From: Cornus controversa
Lineage: Eukaryota; Streptophyta; Magnoliopsida; Cornales; Cornaceae
Direction: 5' to 3'
DNA length: 64,000 bases
Assembly (NCBI GenBank): GCA_026545225.1
Contig: CM048847.1
Span: forward strand, 62,001 to 126,000
Position numbers and translations under genes: made by a program. Within the stretch, counting starts at the first letter, position 1. Every line of letters starts with the position of its first letter. A model generated the notes under the pieces. It did no database searches, was not told the origin of the DNA, and worked only from the letters and a program-made list of their open reading frames with translations. This document shows positions 48,525 to 61,900 of the stretch, in pieces.

Positions 48525-51500
48525 TTTTAAACTTGTTTCATTTGAGTTGTTTTGATTAGAAAACCACATTCCAAGCGAAGTCTTGCCATAATATTAATCG
48601 TACGCTACTTTTTTCTAAATGAAACCATCAAAGGGTCCCAAAGAAACGACGAGCATGTCGATCCGATCTTCATCCATGTTTGTTTGAGTTGTTCTGAGTC
48701 AAAAAGAACAATTCCTTGCAATAACCAGGCATGACCACAACCGTATGGCGCTTTGTGCTAGAATTGACCATCTGGATGTCCAGAAGAATAGAGAATGACA
48801 ACAACGGTTTTGAACTTGTTTCGTTTGACCTGTCCTGATTCGAAAAGTCCAATCCACGTGAAATCGTGCCATACATAGAATTATACGTTGCTTTATGCCT
48901 AATTCGACCGTGAGGACGTCCTGAATCGAAAAGAGTAATTCCTTGCTGCACTCATGAATGATCACAACCGTATGGTGCTCTATGCCAACTTCAACCATCT
49001 GGACAAGTAAAAGAAACAATTCCCAAGCTATCGATGATTTTAAACAAGTTTAGTTTCAGTTGTTCTGATTCAAAAACCCCATTGCTTGAGAAGTTGTGTC
49101 ATAATCAGAATCGTAAGTTTCTTTTTTCCAAATTAGACCATCAAAGCATCCAAAAGAAGTGACGAACCTGTCAATCCGATCTTCATCACAACCGTATGGT
49201 GCTTTGTTCCAAATTCGACCGTTTCGACATCTAAAGGAAACAATTTGCAAGCTACCAACCATTTTAAACTTGTTTCATTTGAGTTGTTATGATTAGAAAA
49301 CCACATTCCAAGAGAAGTCGTGCCAGAATAGTAATCGTACGCTGCTTTTTTCTAAATGAAACCATCAAAGCGTCCCAAAGAAACGACGAGCATGTCGATC
49401 CGATCTTCATCCATGTCTGTTTGAGTTGTTCTGAGTCGAAAGAACTATTGCTTGCAATAATCAGGCATGACGACAACCGTATGGCGCTTTGTGCTAGAAT
49501 TGACCATCTGGATGTCCAGAAAAATAGAGAATGACAACAACGGTTTCGAACTTGTTTCGTTTGACTTGTCCTGATTCGAAAAGTCCAATCCACGTGAAAT
49601 CGTGCCATACCTAGAATTATACGTTGCTTTATGCCAAATTCAACCGTCAGGACGTCCTGAATCGAAAAGAGTAATTCCATGCTGCACCCATGAATGATCA
49701 CAACCGTATGGTGCTCTATGCCAACTTCAACCATCTGGACAAGTAAAAGAAACAATTCCCAAGCTATCGAGGATTTTAAACAAGTTTTGTTTGAGTTGTT
49801 CTGATTCAAAAACCCATTCCTTGAGAAGTCGTGCCATAATCAGAATCGTAAGTTTCTTTTTTCCAAATTAGACCATCAAAGCATCCAAAAGAAGTGACGA
49901 ACATGTCAATCCGATCTTCATCACAATCGTATGGTGCTTTGTTCCAAATTCGACCGTTTGGACATCTGAAGGAAACAATTTGTAAGCTACCAACCATTTT
50001 AAACTTGTTTCATTTGAGTTGTTTTGATTAGAAAACCACATTCCAAGCGAAGTCTTGCCATAATATTAATCGTACGCTACTTTTTTCTAAATGAAACCAT
50101 CAAAGGGTCCCAAAGAAACGACGAGCATGTCGATCCGATCTTCATCCATGTTTGTTTGAGTTGTTCTGAGTCAAAAAGAACAATTCCTTGCAATAACCAG
50201 GCATGACCACAACCGTATGGCGCTTTGTGCTAGAATTGACCATCTGGATGTCCAGAAGAATAGAGAATGACAACAACGGTTTTGAACTTGTTTCGTTTGA
50301 CCTGTCCTGATTCGAAAAGTCCAATCCACGTGAAATCGTGCCATACATAGAATTATACGTTGCTTTATGCCTAATTCGACCGTGAGGACGTCCTGAATCG
50401 AAAAGAGTAATTCCTTGCTGCACTCATGAATGATCACAACCGTATGGTGCTCTATGCCAACTTCAACCATCTGGACAAGTAAAAGAAACAATTCCCAAGC
50501 TATCGATGATTTTAAACAAGTTTAGTTTCAGTTGTTCTGATTCAAAAACCCCATTGCTTGAGAAGTTGTGTCATAATCAGAATCGTAAGTTTCTTTTTTC
50601 CAAATTAGACCATCAAAGCATCCAAAAGAAGTGACGAACCTGTCAATCCGATCTTCATCACAACCGTATGGTGCTTTGTTCCAAATTCGACCGTTTCGAC
50701 ATCTAAAGGAAACAATTTGCAAGCTACCAACCATTTTAAACTTGTTTCATTTGAGTTGTTATGATTAGAAAACCACATTCCAAGAGAAGTCGTGCCATAA
50801 TAGTAATCGTACGCTGCTTTTTTCTAAATGAAACCATCAAAGCGTCCCAAAGAAACGACGAGCATGTCGATCCGATCTTCATCCATGTCTGTTTGAGTTG
50901 TTCTGAGTCGAAAGAACTATTGCTTGCAATAATCAGGCATGACGACAACCGTATGGCGCTTTGTGCTAGAATTGACCATCTGGATGTCCAGAAAAATAGA
51001 GAATGACAACAACGGTTTCGAACTTGTTTCGTTTGACTTGTCCTGATTCGAAAAGTCCAATCCACGTGAAATCGTGCCATACCTAGAATTATACGTTGCT
51101 TTATGCCAAATTCAACCGTCAGGACGTCCTGAATCGAAAAGAGTAATTCCATGCTGCACCCATGAATGATCACAACCGTATGGTGCTCTATGCCAACTTC
51201 AACCATCTGGACAAGTAAAAGAAACAATTCCCAAGCTATCGAGGATTTTAAACAAGTTTTGTTTGAGTTGTTCTGATTCAAAAACCCATTCCTTGAGAAG
51301 TCGTGCCATAATCAGAATCGTAAGTTTCTTTTTTCCAAATTAGACCATCAAAGCATCCAAAAGAAGTGACGAACATGTCAATCCGATCTTCATCACAATC
51401 GTATGGTGCTTTGTTCCAAATTCGACCGTTTGGACATCTGAAGGAAACAATTTGTAAGCTACCAACCATTTTAAACTTGTTTCATTTGAGTTGTTTTGAT

Positions 51501-52940
51501 TAGAAAACCACATTCCAAGCGAAGTCTTGCCATAATATTAATCGTACGCTACTTTTTTCTAAATGAAACCATCAAAGGGTCCCAAAGAAACGACGAGCAT
51601 GTCGATCCGATCTTCATCCATATTTGTTTGAGTTGTTCTGAGTCAAAAAGAACAATTCCTTGCAATAACCAGGCATGACCACAACCGTATGGCGCTTTGT
51701 GCTAGAATTGACCATCTGGATGTCCAGAAGAATAGAGAATGACAACAACGGTTTTGAACTTGTTTCGTTTGACCTGTCCTGATTCGAAAAGTCCAATCCA
51801 CGTGAAATCGTGCCATACATAGAATTATACGTTGCTTTATGCCTAATTCGACCGTGAGGACGTCCTGAATCGAAAAGAGTAATTCCTTGCTGCACTCATG
51901 AATGATCACAACCGTATGGTGCTCTATGCCAACTTCAACCATCTGGACAAGTAAAAGAAACAATTCCCAAGCTATCGATGATTTTAAACAAGTTTAGTTT
52001 CAGTTGTTCTGATTCAAAAACCCCATTGCTTGAGAAGTTGTGTCATAATCAGAATCGTAAGTTTCTTTTTTCCAAATTAGACCATCAAAGCATCCAAAAG
52101 AAGTGACGAACCTGTCAATCCGATCTTCATCACAACCGTATGGTGCTTTGTTCCAAATTCGACCGTTTCGACATCTAAAGGAAACAATTTGCAAGCTACC
52201 AACCATTTTAAACTTGTTTCATTTGAGTTGTTATGATTAGAAAACCACATTCCAAGAGAAGTCGTGCCATAATAGTAATCGTACGCTGCTTTTTTCTAAA
52301 TGAAACCATCAAAGCGTCCCAAAGAAACGACGAGCATGTCGATCCGATCTTCATCCATGTCTGTTTGAGTTGTTCTGAGTCGAAAGAACTATTGCTTGCA
52401 ATAATCAGGCATGACGACAACCGTATGGCGCTTTGTGCTAGAATTGACCATCTGGATGTCCAGAAAAATAGAGAATGACAACAACGGTTTCGAACTTGTT
52501 TCGTTTGACTTGTCCTGATTCGAAAAGTCCAATCCACGTGAAATCGTGCCATACCTAGAATTATACGTTGCTTTATGCCAAATTCAACCGTCAGGACGTC
52601 CTGAATCGAAAAGAGTAATTCCATGCTGCACCCATGAATGATCACAACCGTATGGTGCTCTATGCCAACTTCAACCATCTGGACAAGTAAAAGAAACAAT
52701 TCCCAAGCTATCGAGGATTTTAAACAAGTTTTGTTTGAGTTGTTCTGATTCAAAAACCCATTCCTTGAGAAGTCGTGCCATAATCAGAATCGTAAGTTTC
52801 TTTTTTCCAAATTAGACCATCAAAGCATCCAAAAGAAGTGACGAACATGTCAATCCGATCTTCATCACAATCGTATGGTGCTTTGTTCCAAATTCGACCG
52901 TTTGGACATCTGAAGGAAACAATTTGTAAGCTACCAACCA

Positions 52941-55900
52941 TTTTAAACTTGTTTCATTTGAGTTGTTTTGATTAGAAAACCACATTCCAAGCGAAGTCTT
53001 GCCATAATATTAATCGTACGCTACTTTTTTCTAAATGAAACCATCAAAGGGTCCCAAAGAAACGACGAGCATGTCGATCCGATCTTCATCCATGTTTGTT
53101 TGAGTTGTTCTGAGTCAAAAAGAACAATTCCTTGCAATAACCAGGCATGACCACAACCGTATGGCGCTTTGTGCTAGAATTGACCACCTGGATGTCCAGA
53201 AGAATAGAGAATGACAACAACGGTTTTGAACTTGTTTCGTTTGACCTGTCCTGATTCGAAAAGTCCAATCCACGTGAAATCGTGCCATACATAGAATTAT
53301 ACGTTGCTTTATGCCTAATTCGACCGTGAGGACGTCCTGAATCGAAAAGAGTAATTCCTTGCTGCACTCATGAATGATCACAACCGTATGGTGCTCTATG
53401 CCAACTTCAACCATCTGGACAAGTAAAAGAAACAATTCCCAAGCTATCGATGATTTTAAACAAGTTTAGTTTCAGTTGTTCTGATTCAAAAACCCCATTG
53501 CTTGAGAAGTTGTGTCATAATCAGAATCGTAAGTTTCTTTTTTCCAAATTAGACCATCAAAGCATCCAAAAGAAGTGACGAACCTGTCAATCCGATCTTC
53601 ATCACAACCGTATGGTGCTTTGTTCCAAATTCGACCGTTTCGACATCTAAAGGAAACAATTTGCAAGCTACCAACCATTTTAAACTTGTTTCATTTGAGT
53701 TGTTATGATTAGAAAACCACATTCCAAGAGAAGTCGTGCCATAATAGTAATCGTACGCTGCTTTTTTCTAAATGAAACCATCAAAGCGTCCCAAAGAAAC
53801 GACGAGCATGTCGATCCGATCTTCATCCATGTCTGTTTGAGTTGTTCTGAGTCGAAAGAACTATTGCTTGCAATAATCAGGCATGACGACAACCGTATGG
53901 CGCTTTGTGCTAGAATTGACCATCTGGATGTCCAGAAAAATAGAGAATGACAACAACGGTTTCGAACTTGTTTCGTTTGACTTGTCCTGATTCGAAAAGT
54001 CCAATCCACGTGAAATCGTGCCATACCTAGAATTATACGTTGCTTTATGCCAAATTCAACCGTCAGGACGTCCTGAATCGAAAAGAGTAATTCCATGCTG
54101 CACCCATGAATGATCACAACCGTATGGTGCTCTATGCCAACTTCAACCATCTGGACAAGTAAAAGAAACAATTCCCAAGCTATCGAGGATTTTAAACAAG
54201 TTTTGTTTGAGTTGTTCTGATTCAAAAACCCATTCCTTGAGAAGTCGTGCCATAATCAGAATCGTAAGTTTCTTTTTTCCAAATTAGACCATCAAAGCAT
54301 CCAAAAGAAGTGATGAACATGTCAATCCGATCTTCATCACAATCGTATGGTGCTTTGTTCCAAATTCGACCGTTTGGACATCTGAAGGAAACAATTTGTA
54401 AGCTACCAACCATTTTAAACTTGTTTCATTTGAGTTGTTTTGATTAGAAAACCACATTCCAAGCGAAGTCTTGCCATAATATTAATCGTACGCTACTTTT
54501 TTCTAAATGAAACCATCAAAGGGTCCCAAAGAAACGACGAGCATGTCGATCCGATCTTCATCCATGTTTGTTTGAGTTGTTCTGAGTCAAAAAGAACAAT
54601 TCCTTGCAATAACCAGGCATGACCACAACCGTATGGCGCTTTGTGCTAGAATTGACCATCTGGATGTCCAGAAGAATAGAGAATGACAACAACGGTTTTG
54701 AACTTGTTTCGTTTGACCTGTCCTGATTCGAAAAGTCCAATCCACGTGAAATCGTGCCATACATAGAATTATACGTTGCTTTATGCCTAATTCGACCGTG
54801 AGGACGTCCTGAATCGAAAAGAGTAATTCCTTGCTGCACTCATGAATGATCACAACCGTATGGTGCTCTATGCCAACTTCAACCATCTGGACAAGTAAAA
54901 GAAACAATTCCCAAGCTATCGATGATTTTAAACAAGTTTAGTTTCAGTTGTTCTGATTCAAAAACCCCATTGCTTGAGAAGTTGTGTCATAATCAGAATC
55001 GTAAGTTTCTTTTTTCCAAATTAGACCATCAAAGCATCCAAAAGAAGTGACGAACCTGTCAATCCGATCTTCATCACAACCGTATGGTGCTTTGTTCCAA
55101 ATTCGACCGTTTCGACATCTAAAGGAAACAATTTGCAAGCTACCAACCATTTTAAACTTGTTTCATTTGAGTTGTTATGAATGGAAAACCACATTCCAAG
55201 AGAAGTCGTGCCATAATAGTAATCGTACGCTGCTTTTTTCTAAATGAAACCATCAAAGCGTCCCAAAGAAACGACGAGCATGTCGATCCGATCTTCATCC
55301 ATGTCTGTTTGAGTTGTTCTGAGTCGAAAGAACTATTGCTTGCAATAATCAGGCATGACGACAACCGTATGGCGCTTTGTGCTAGAATTGACCATCTGGA
55401 TGTCCAGAAAAATAGAGAATGACAACAACGGTTTCGAACTTGTTTCGTTTGACTTGTCCTGATTCGAAAAGTCCAATCCACGTGAAATCGTGCCATACCT
55501 AGAATTATACGTTGCTTTATGCCAAATTCAACCGTCAGGACGTCCTGAATCGAAAAGAGTAATTCCATGCTGCACCCATGAATGATCACAACCGTATGGT
55601 GCTCTATGCCAACTTCAACCATCTGGACAAGTAAAAGAAACAATTCCCAAGCTATCGAGGATTTTAAACAAGTTTTGTTTGAGTTGTTCTGATTCAAAAA
55701 CCCATTCCTTGAGAAGTCGTGCCATAATCAGAATCGTAAGTTTCTTTTTTCCAAATTAGACCATCAAAGCATCCAAAAGAAGTGACGAACATGTCAATCC
55801 GATCTTCATCACAATCGTATGGTGCTTTGTTCCAAATTCGACCGTTTGGACATCTGAAGGAAATAATTTGTAAGCTACCAACCATTTTAAACTTGTTTCA

Positions 55901-58900
55901 TTTGAGTTGTTTTGATTAGAAAACCACATTCCAAGCGAAGTCTTGCCATAATATTAATCGTACGCTACTTTTTTCTAAATGAAACCATCAAAGGGTCCCA
56001 AAGAAACGACGAGCATGTCGATCCGATCTTCATCCATGTTTGTTTGAGTTGTTCTGAGTCAAAAAGAACAATTCCTTGCAATAACCAGGCATGACCACAA
56101 CCGTATGGCGCTTTGTGCTAGAATTGACCACCTGGATGTCCAGAAGAATAGAGAATGACAACAACGGTTTTGAACTTGTTTCGTTTGACCTGTCCTGATT
56201 CGAAAAGTCCAATCCACGTGAAATCGTGCCATACATAGAATTATACGTTGCTTTATGCCTAATTCGACCGTGAGGACGTCCTGAATCGAAAAGAGTAATT
56301 CCTTGCTGCACTCATGAATGATCACAACCGTATGGTGCTCTATGCCAACTTCAACCATCTGGACAAGTAAAAGAAACAATTCCCAAGCTATCGATGATTT
56401 TAAACAAGTTTAGTTTCAGTTGTTCTGATTCAAAAACCCCATTGCTTGAGAAGTTGTGTCATAATCAGAATCGTAAGTTTCTTTTTTCCAAATTAGACCA
56501 TCAAAGCATCCAAAAGAAGTGACGAACCTGTCAATCCGATCTTCATCACAACCGTATGGTGCTTTGTTCCAAATTCGACCGTTTCGACATCTAAAGGAAA
56601 CAATTTGCAAGCTACCAACCATTTTAAACTTGTTTCATTTGAGTTGTTATGATTAGAAAACCACATTCCAAGAGAAGTCGTGCCATAATAGTAATCGTAC
56701 GCTGCTTTTTTCTAAATGAAACCATCAAAGCGTCCCAAAGAAACGACGAGCATGTCGATCCGATCTTCATCCATGTCTGTTTGAGTTGTTCTGAGTCGAA
56801 AGAACTATTGCTTGCAATAATCAGGCATGACGACAACCGTATGGCGCTTTGTGCTAGAATTGACCATCTGGATGTCCAGAAAAATAGAGAATGACAACAA
56901 CGGTTTCGAACTTGTTTCGTTTGACTTGTCCTGATTCGAAAAGTCCAATCCACGTGAAATCGTGCCATACCTAGAATTATACGTTGCTTTATGCCAAATT
57001 CAACCGTCAGGACGTCCTGAATCGAAAAGAGTAATTCCATGCTGCACCCATGAATGATCACAACCGTATGGTGCTCTATGCCAACTTCAACCATCTGGAC
57101 AAGTAAAAGAAACAATTCCCAAGCTATCGAGGATTTTAAACAAGTTTTGTTTGAGTTGTTCTGATTCAAAAACCCATTCCTTGAGAAGTCGTGCCATAAT
57201 CAGAATCGTAAGTTTCTTTTTTCCAAATTAGACCATCAAAGCATCCAAAAGAAGTGACGAACATGTCAATCCGATCTTCATCACAATCGTATGGTGCTTT
57301 GTTCCAAATTCGACCGTTTGGACATCTGAAGGAAACAATTTGTAAGCTACCAACCATTTTAAACTTGTTTCATTTGAGTTGTTTTGATTAGAAAACCACA
57401 TTCCAAGCGAAGTCTTGCCATAATATTAATCGTACGCTACTTTTTTCTAAATGAAACCATCAAAGGGTCCCAAAGAAACGACGAGCATGTCGATCCGATC
57501 TTCATCCATGTTTGTTTGAGTTGTTCTGAGTCAAAAAGAACAATTCCTTGCAATAACCAGGCATGACCACAACCGTATGGCGCTTTGTGCTAGAATTGAC
57601 CATCTGGATGTCCAGAAGAATAGAGAATGACAACAACGGTTTTGAACTTGTTTCGTTTGACCTGTCCTGATTCGAAAAGTCCAATCCACGTGAAATCGTG
57701 CCATACATAGAATTATACGTTGCTTTATGCCTAATTCGACCGTGAGGACGTCCTGAATCGAAAAGAGTAATTCCTTGCTGCACTCATGAATGATCACAAC
57801 CGTATGGTGCTCTATGCCAACTTCAACCATCTGGACAAGTAAAAGAAACAATTCCCAAGCTATCGATGATTTTAAACAAGTTTAGTTTCAGTTGTTCTGA
57901 TTCAAAAACCCCATTGCTTGAGAAGTTGTGTCATAATCAGAATCGTAAGTTTCTTTTTTCCAAATTAGACCATCAAAGCATCCAAAGGAAGTGACGAACC
58001 TGTCAATCCGATCTTCATCACAACCGTATGGTGCTTTGTTCCAAATTCGACCGTTTCGACATCTAAAGGAAACAATTTGCAAGCTACCAACCATTTTAAA
58101 CTTGTTTCATTTGAGTTGTTATGATTAGAAAACCACATTCCAAGAGAAGTCGTGCCATAATAGTAATCGTACGCTGCTTTTTTCTAAATGAAACCATCAA
58201 AGCGTCCCAAAGAAACGACGAGCATGTCGATCCGATCTTCATCCATGTCTGTTTGAGTTGTTCTGAGTCGAAAGAACTATTGCTTGCAATAATCAGGCAT
58301 GACGACAACCGTATGGCGCTTTGTGCTAGAATTGACCATCTGGATGTCCAGAAAAATAGAGAATGACAACAACGGTTTCGAACTTGTTTCGTTTGACTTG
58401 TCCTGATTCGAAAAGTCCAATCCACGTGAAATCGTGCCATACCTAGAATTATACGTTGCTTTATGCCAAATTCAACCGTCAGGACGTCCTGAATCGAAAA
58501 GAGTAATTCCATGCTGCACCCATGAATGATCACAACCGTATGGTGCTCTATGCCAACTTCAACCATCTGGACAAGTAAAAGAAACAATTCCCAAGCTATC
58601 GAGGATTTTAAACAAGTTTTGTTTGAGTTGTTCTGATTCAAAAACCCATTCCTTGAGAAGTCGTGCCATAATCAGAATCGTAAGTTTCTTTTTTCCAAAT
58701 TAGACCATCAAAGCATCCAAAAGAAGTGACGAACATGTCAATCCGATCTTCATCACAATCGTATGGTGCTTTGTTCCAAATTCGACCGTTTGGACATCTG
58801 AAGGAAATAATTTGTAAGCTACCAACCATTTTAAACTTGTTTCATTTGAGTTGTTTTGATTAGAAAACCACATTCCAAGCGAAGTCTTGCCATAATATTA

Positions 58901-61900
58901 ATCGTACGCTACTTTTTTCTAAATGAAACCATCAAAGGGTCCCAAAGAAACGACGAGCATGTCGATCCGATCTTCATCCATGTTTGTTTGAGTTGTTCTG
59001 AGTCAAAAAGAACAATTCCTTGCAATAACCAGGCATGACCACAACCGTATGGCGCTTTGTGCTAGAATTGACCACCTGGATGTCCAGAAGAATAGAGAAT
59101 GACAACAACGGTTTTGAACTTGTTTCGTTTGACCTGTCCTGATTCGAAAAGTCCAATCCACGTGAAATCGTGCCATACATAGAATTATACGTTGCTTTAT
59201 GCCTAATTCGACCGTGAGGACGTCCTGAATCGAAAAGAGTAATTCCTTGCTGCACTCATGAATGATCACAACCGTATGGTGCTCTATGCCAACTTCAACC
59301 ATCTGGACAAGTAAAAGAAACAATTCCCAAGCTATCGATGATTTTAAACAAGTTTAGTTTCAGTTGTTCTGATTCAAAAACCCCATTGCTTGAGAAGTTG
59401 TGTCATAATCAGAATCGTAAGTTTCTTTTTTCCAAATTAGACCATCAAAGCATCCAAAAGAAGTGACGAACCTGTCAATCCGATCTTCATCACAACCGTA
59501 TGGTGCTTTGTTCCAAATTCGACCGTTTCGACATCTAAAGGAAACAATTTGCAAGCTACCAACCATTTTAAACTTGTTTCATTTGAGTTGTTATGATTAG
59601 AAAACCACATTCCAAGAGAAGTCGTGCCATAATAGTAATCGTACGCTGCTTTTTTCTAAATGAAACCATCAAAGCGTCCCAAAGAAACGACGAGCATGTC
59701 GATCCGATCTTCATCCATGTCTGTTTGAGTTGTTCTGAGTCGAAAGAACTATTGCTTGCAATAATCAGGCATGACGACAACCGTATGGCGCTTTGTGCTA
59801 GAATTGACCATCTGGATGTCCAGAAAAATAGAGAATGACAACAACGGTTTCGAACTTGTTTCGTTTGACTTGTCCTGATTCGAAAAGTCCAATCCACGTG
59901 AAATCGTGCCATACCTAGAATTATACGTTGCTTTATGCCAAATTCAACCGTCAGGACGTCCTGAATCGAAAAGAGTAATTCCATGCTGCACCCATGAATG
60001 ATCACAACCGTATGGTGCTCTATGCCAACTTCAACCATCTGGACAAGTAAAAGAAACAATTCCCAAGCTATCGAGGATTTTAAACAAGTTTTGTTTGAGT
60101 TGTTCTGATTCAAAAACCCATTCCTTGAGAAGTCGTGCCATAATCAGAATCGTAAGTTTCTTTTTTCCAAATTAGACCATCAAAGCATCCAAAAGAAGTG
60201 ACGAACATGTCAATCCGATCTTCATCACAATCGTATGGTGCTTTGTTCCAAATTCGACCGTTTGGACATCTGAAGGAAACAATTTGTAAGCTACCAACCA
60301 TTTTAAACTTGTTTCATTTGAGTTGTTTTGATTAGAAAACCACATTCCAAGCGAAGTCTTGCCATAATATTAATCGTACGCTACTTTTTTCTAAATGAAA
60401 CCATCAAAGGGTCCCAAAGAAACGACGAGCATGTCGATCCGATCTTCATCCATGTTTGTTTGAGTTGTTCTGAGTCAAAAAGAACAATTCCTTGCAATAA
60501 CCAGGCATGACCACAACCGTATGGCGCTTTGTGCTAGAATTGACCATCTGGATGTCCAGAAGAATAGAGAATGACAACAACGGTTTTGAACTTGTTTCGT
60601 TTGACCTGTCCTGATTCGAAAAGTCCAATCCACGTGAAATCGTGCCATACATAGAATTATACGTTGCTTTATGCCTAATTCGACCGTGAGGACGTCCTGA
60701 ATCGAAAAGAGTAATTCCTTGCTGCACTCATGAATGATCACAACCGTATGGTGCTCTATGCCAACTTCAACCATCTGGACAAGTAAAAGAAACAATTCCC
60801 AAGCTATCGATGATTTTAAACAAGTTTAGTTTCAGTTGTTCTGATTCAAAAACCCCATTGCTTGAGAAGTTGTGTCATAATCAGAATCGTAAGTTTCTTT
60901 TTTCCAAATTAGACCATCAAAGCATCCAAAGGAAGTGACGAACCTGTCAATCCGATCTTCATCACAACCGTATGGTGCTTTGTTCCAAATTCGACCGTTT
61001 CGACATCTAAAGGAAACAATTTGCAAGCTACCAACCATTTTAAACTTGTTTCATTTGAGTTGTTATGATTAGAAAACCACATTCCAAGAGAAGTCGTGCC
61101 ATAATAGTAATCGTACGCTGCTTTTTTCTAAATGAAACCATCAAAGCGTCCCAAAGAAACGACGAGCATGTCGATCCGATCTTCATCCATGTCTGTTTGA
61201 GTTGTTCTGAGTCGAAAGAACTATTGCTTGCAATAATCAGGCATGACGACAACCGTATGGCGCTTTGTGCTAGAATTGACCATCTGGATGTCCAGAAAAA
61301 TAGAGAATGACAACAACGGTTTCGAACTTGTTTCGTTTGACTTGTCCTGATTCGAAAAGTCCAATCCACGTGAAATCGTGCCATACCTAGAATTATACGT
61401 TGCTTTATGCCAAATTCAACCGTCAGGACGTCCTGAATCGAAAAGAGTAATTCCATGCTGCACCCATGAATGATCACAACCGTATGGTGCTCTATGCCAA
61501 CTTCAACCATCTGGACAAGTAAAAGAAACAATTCCCAAGCTATCGAGGATTTTAAACAAGTTTTGTTTGAGTTGTTCTGATTCAAAAACCCATTCCTTGA
61601 GAAGTCGTGCCATAATCAGAATCGTAAGTTTCTTTTTTCCAAATTAGACCATCAAAGCATCCAAAAGAAGTGACGAACATGTCAATCCGATCTTCATCAC
61701 AATCGTATGGTGCTTTGTTCCAAATTCGACCGTTTGGACATCTGAAGGAAACAATTTGTAAGCTACCAACCATTTTAAACTTGTTTCATTTGAGTTGTTT
61801 TGATTAGAAAACCACATTCCAAGCGAAGTCTTGCCATAATATTAATCGTACGCTACTTTTTTCTAAATGAAACCATCAAAGGGTCCCAAAGAAACGACGA

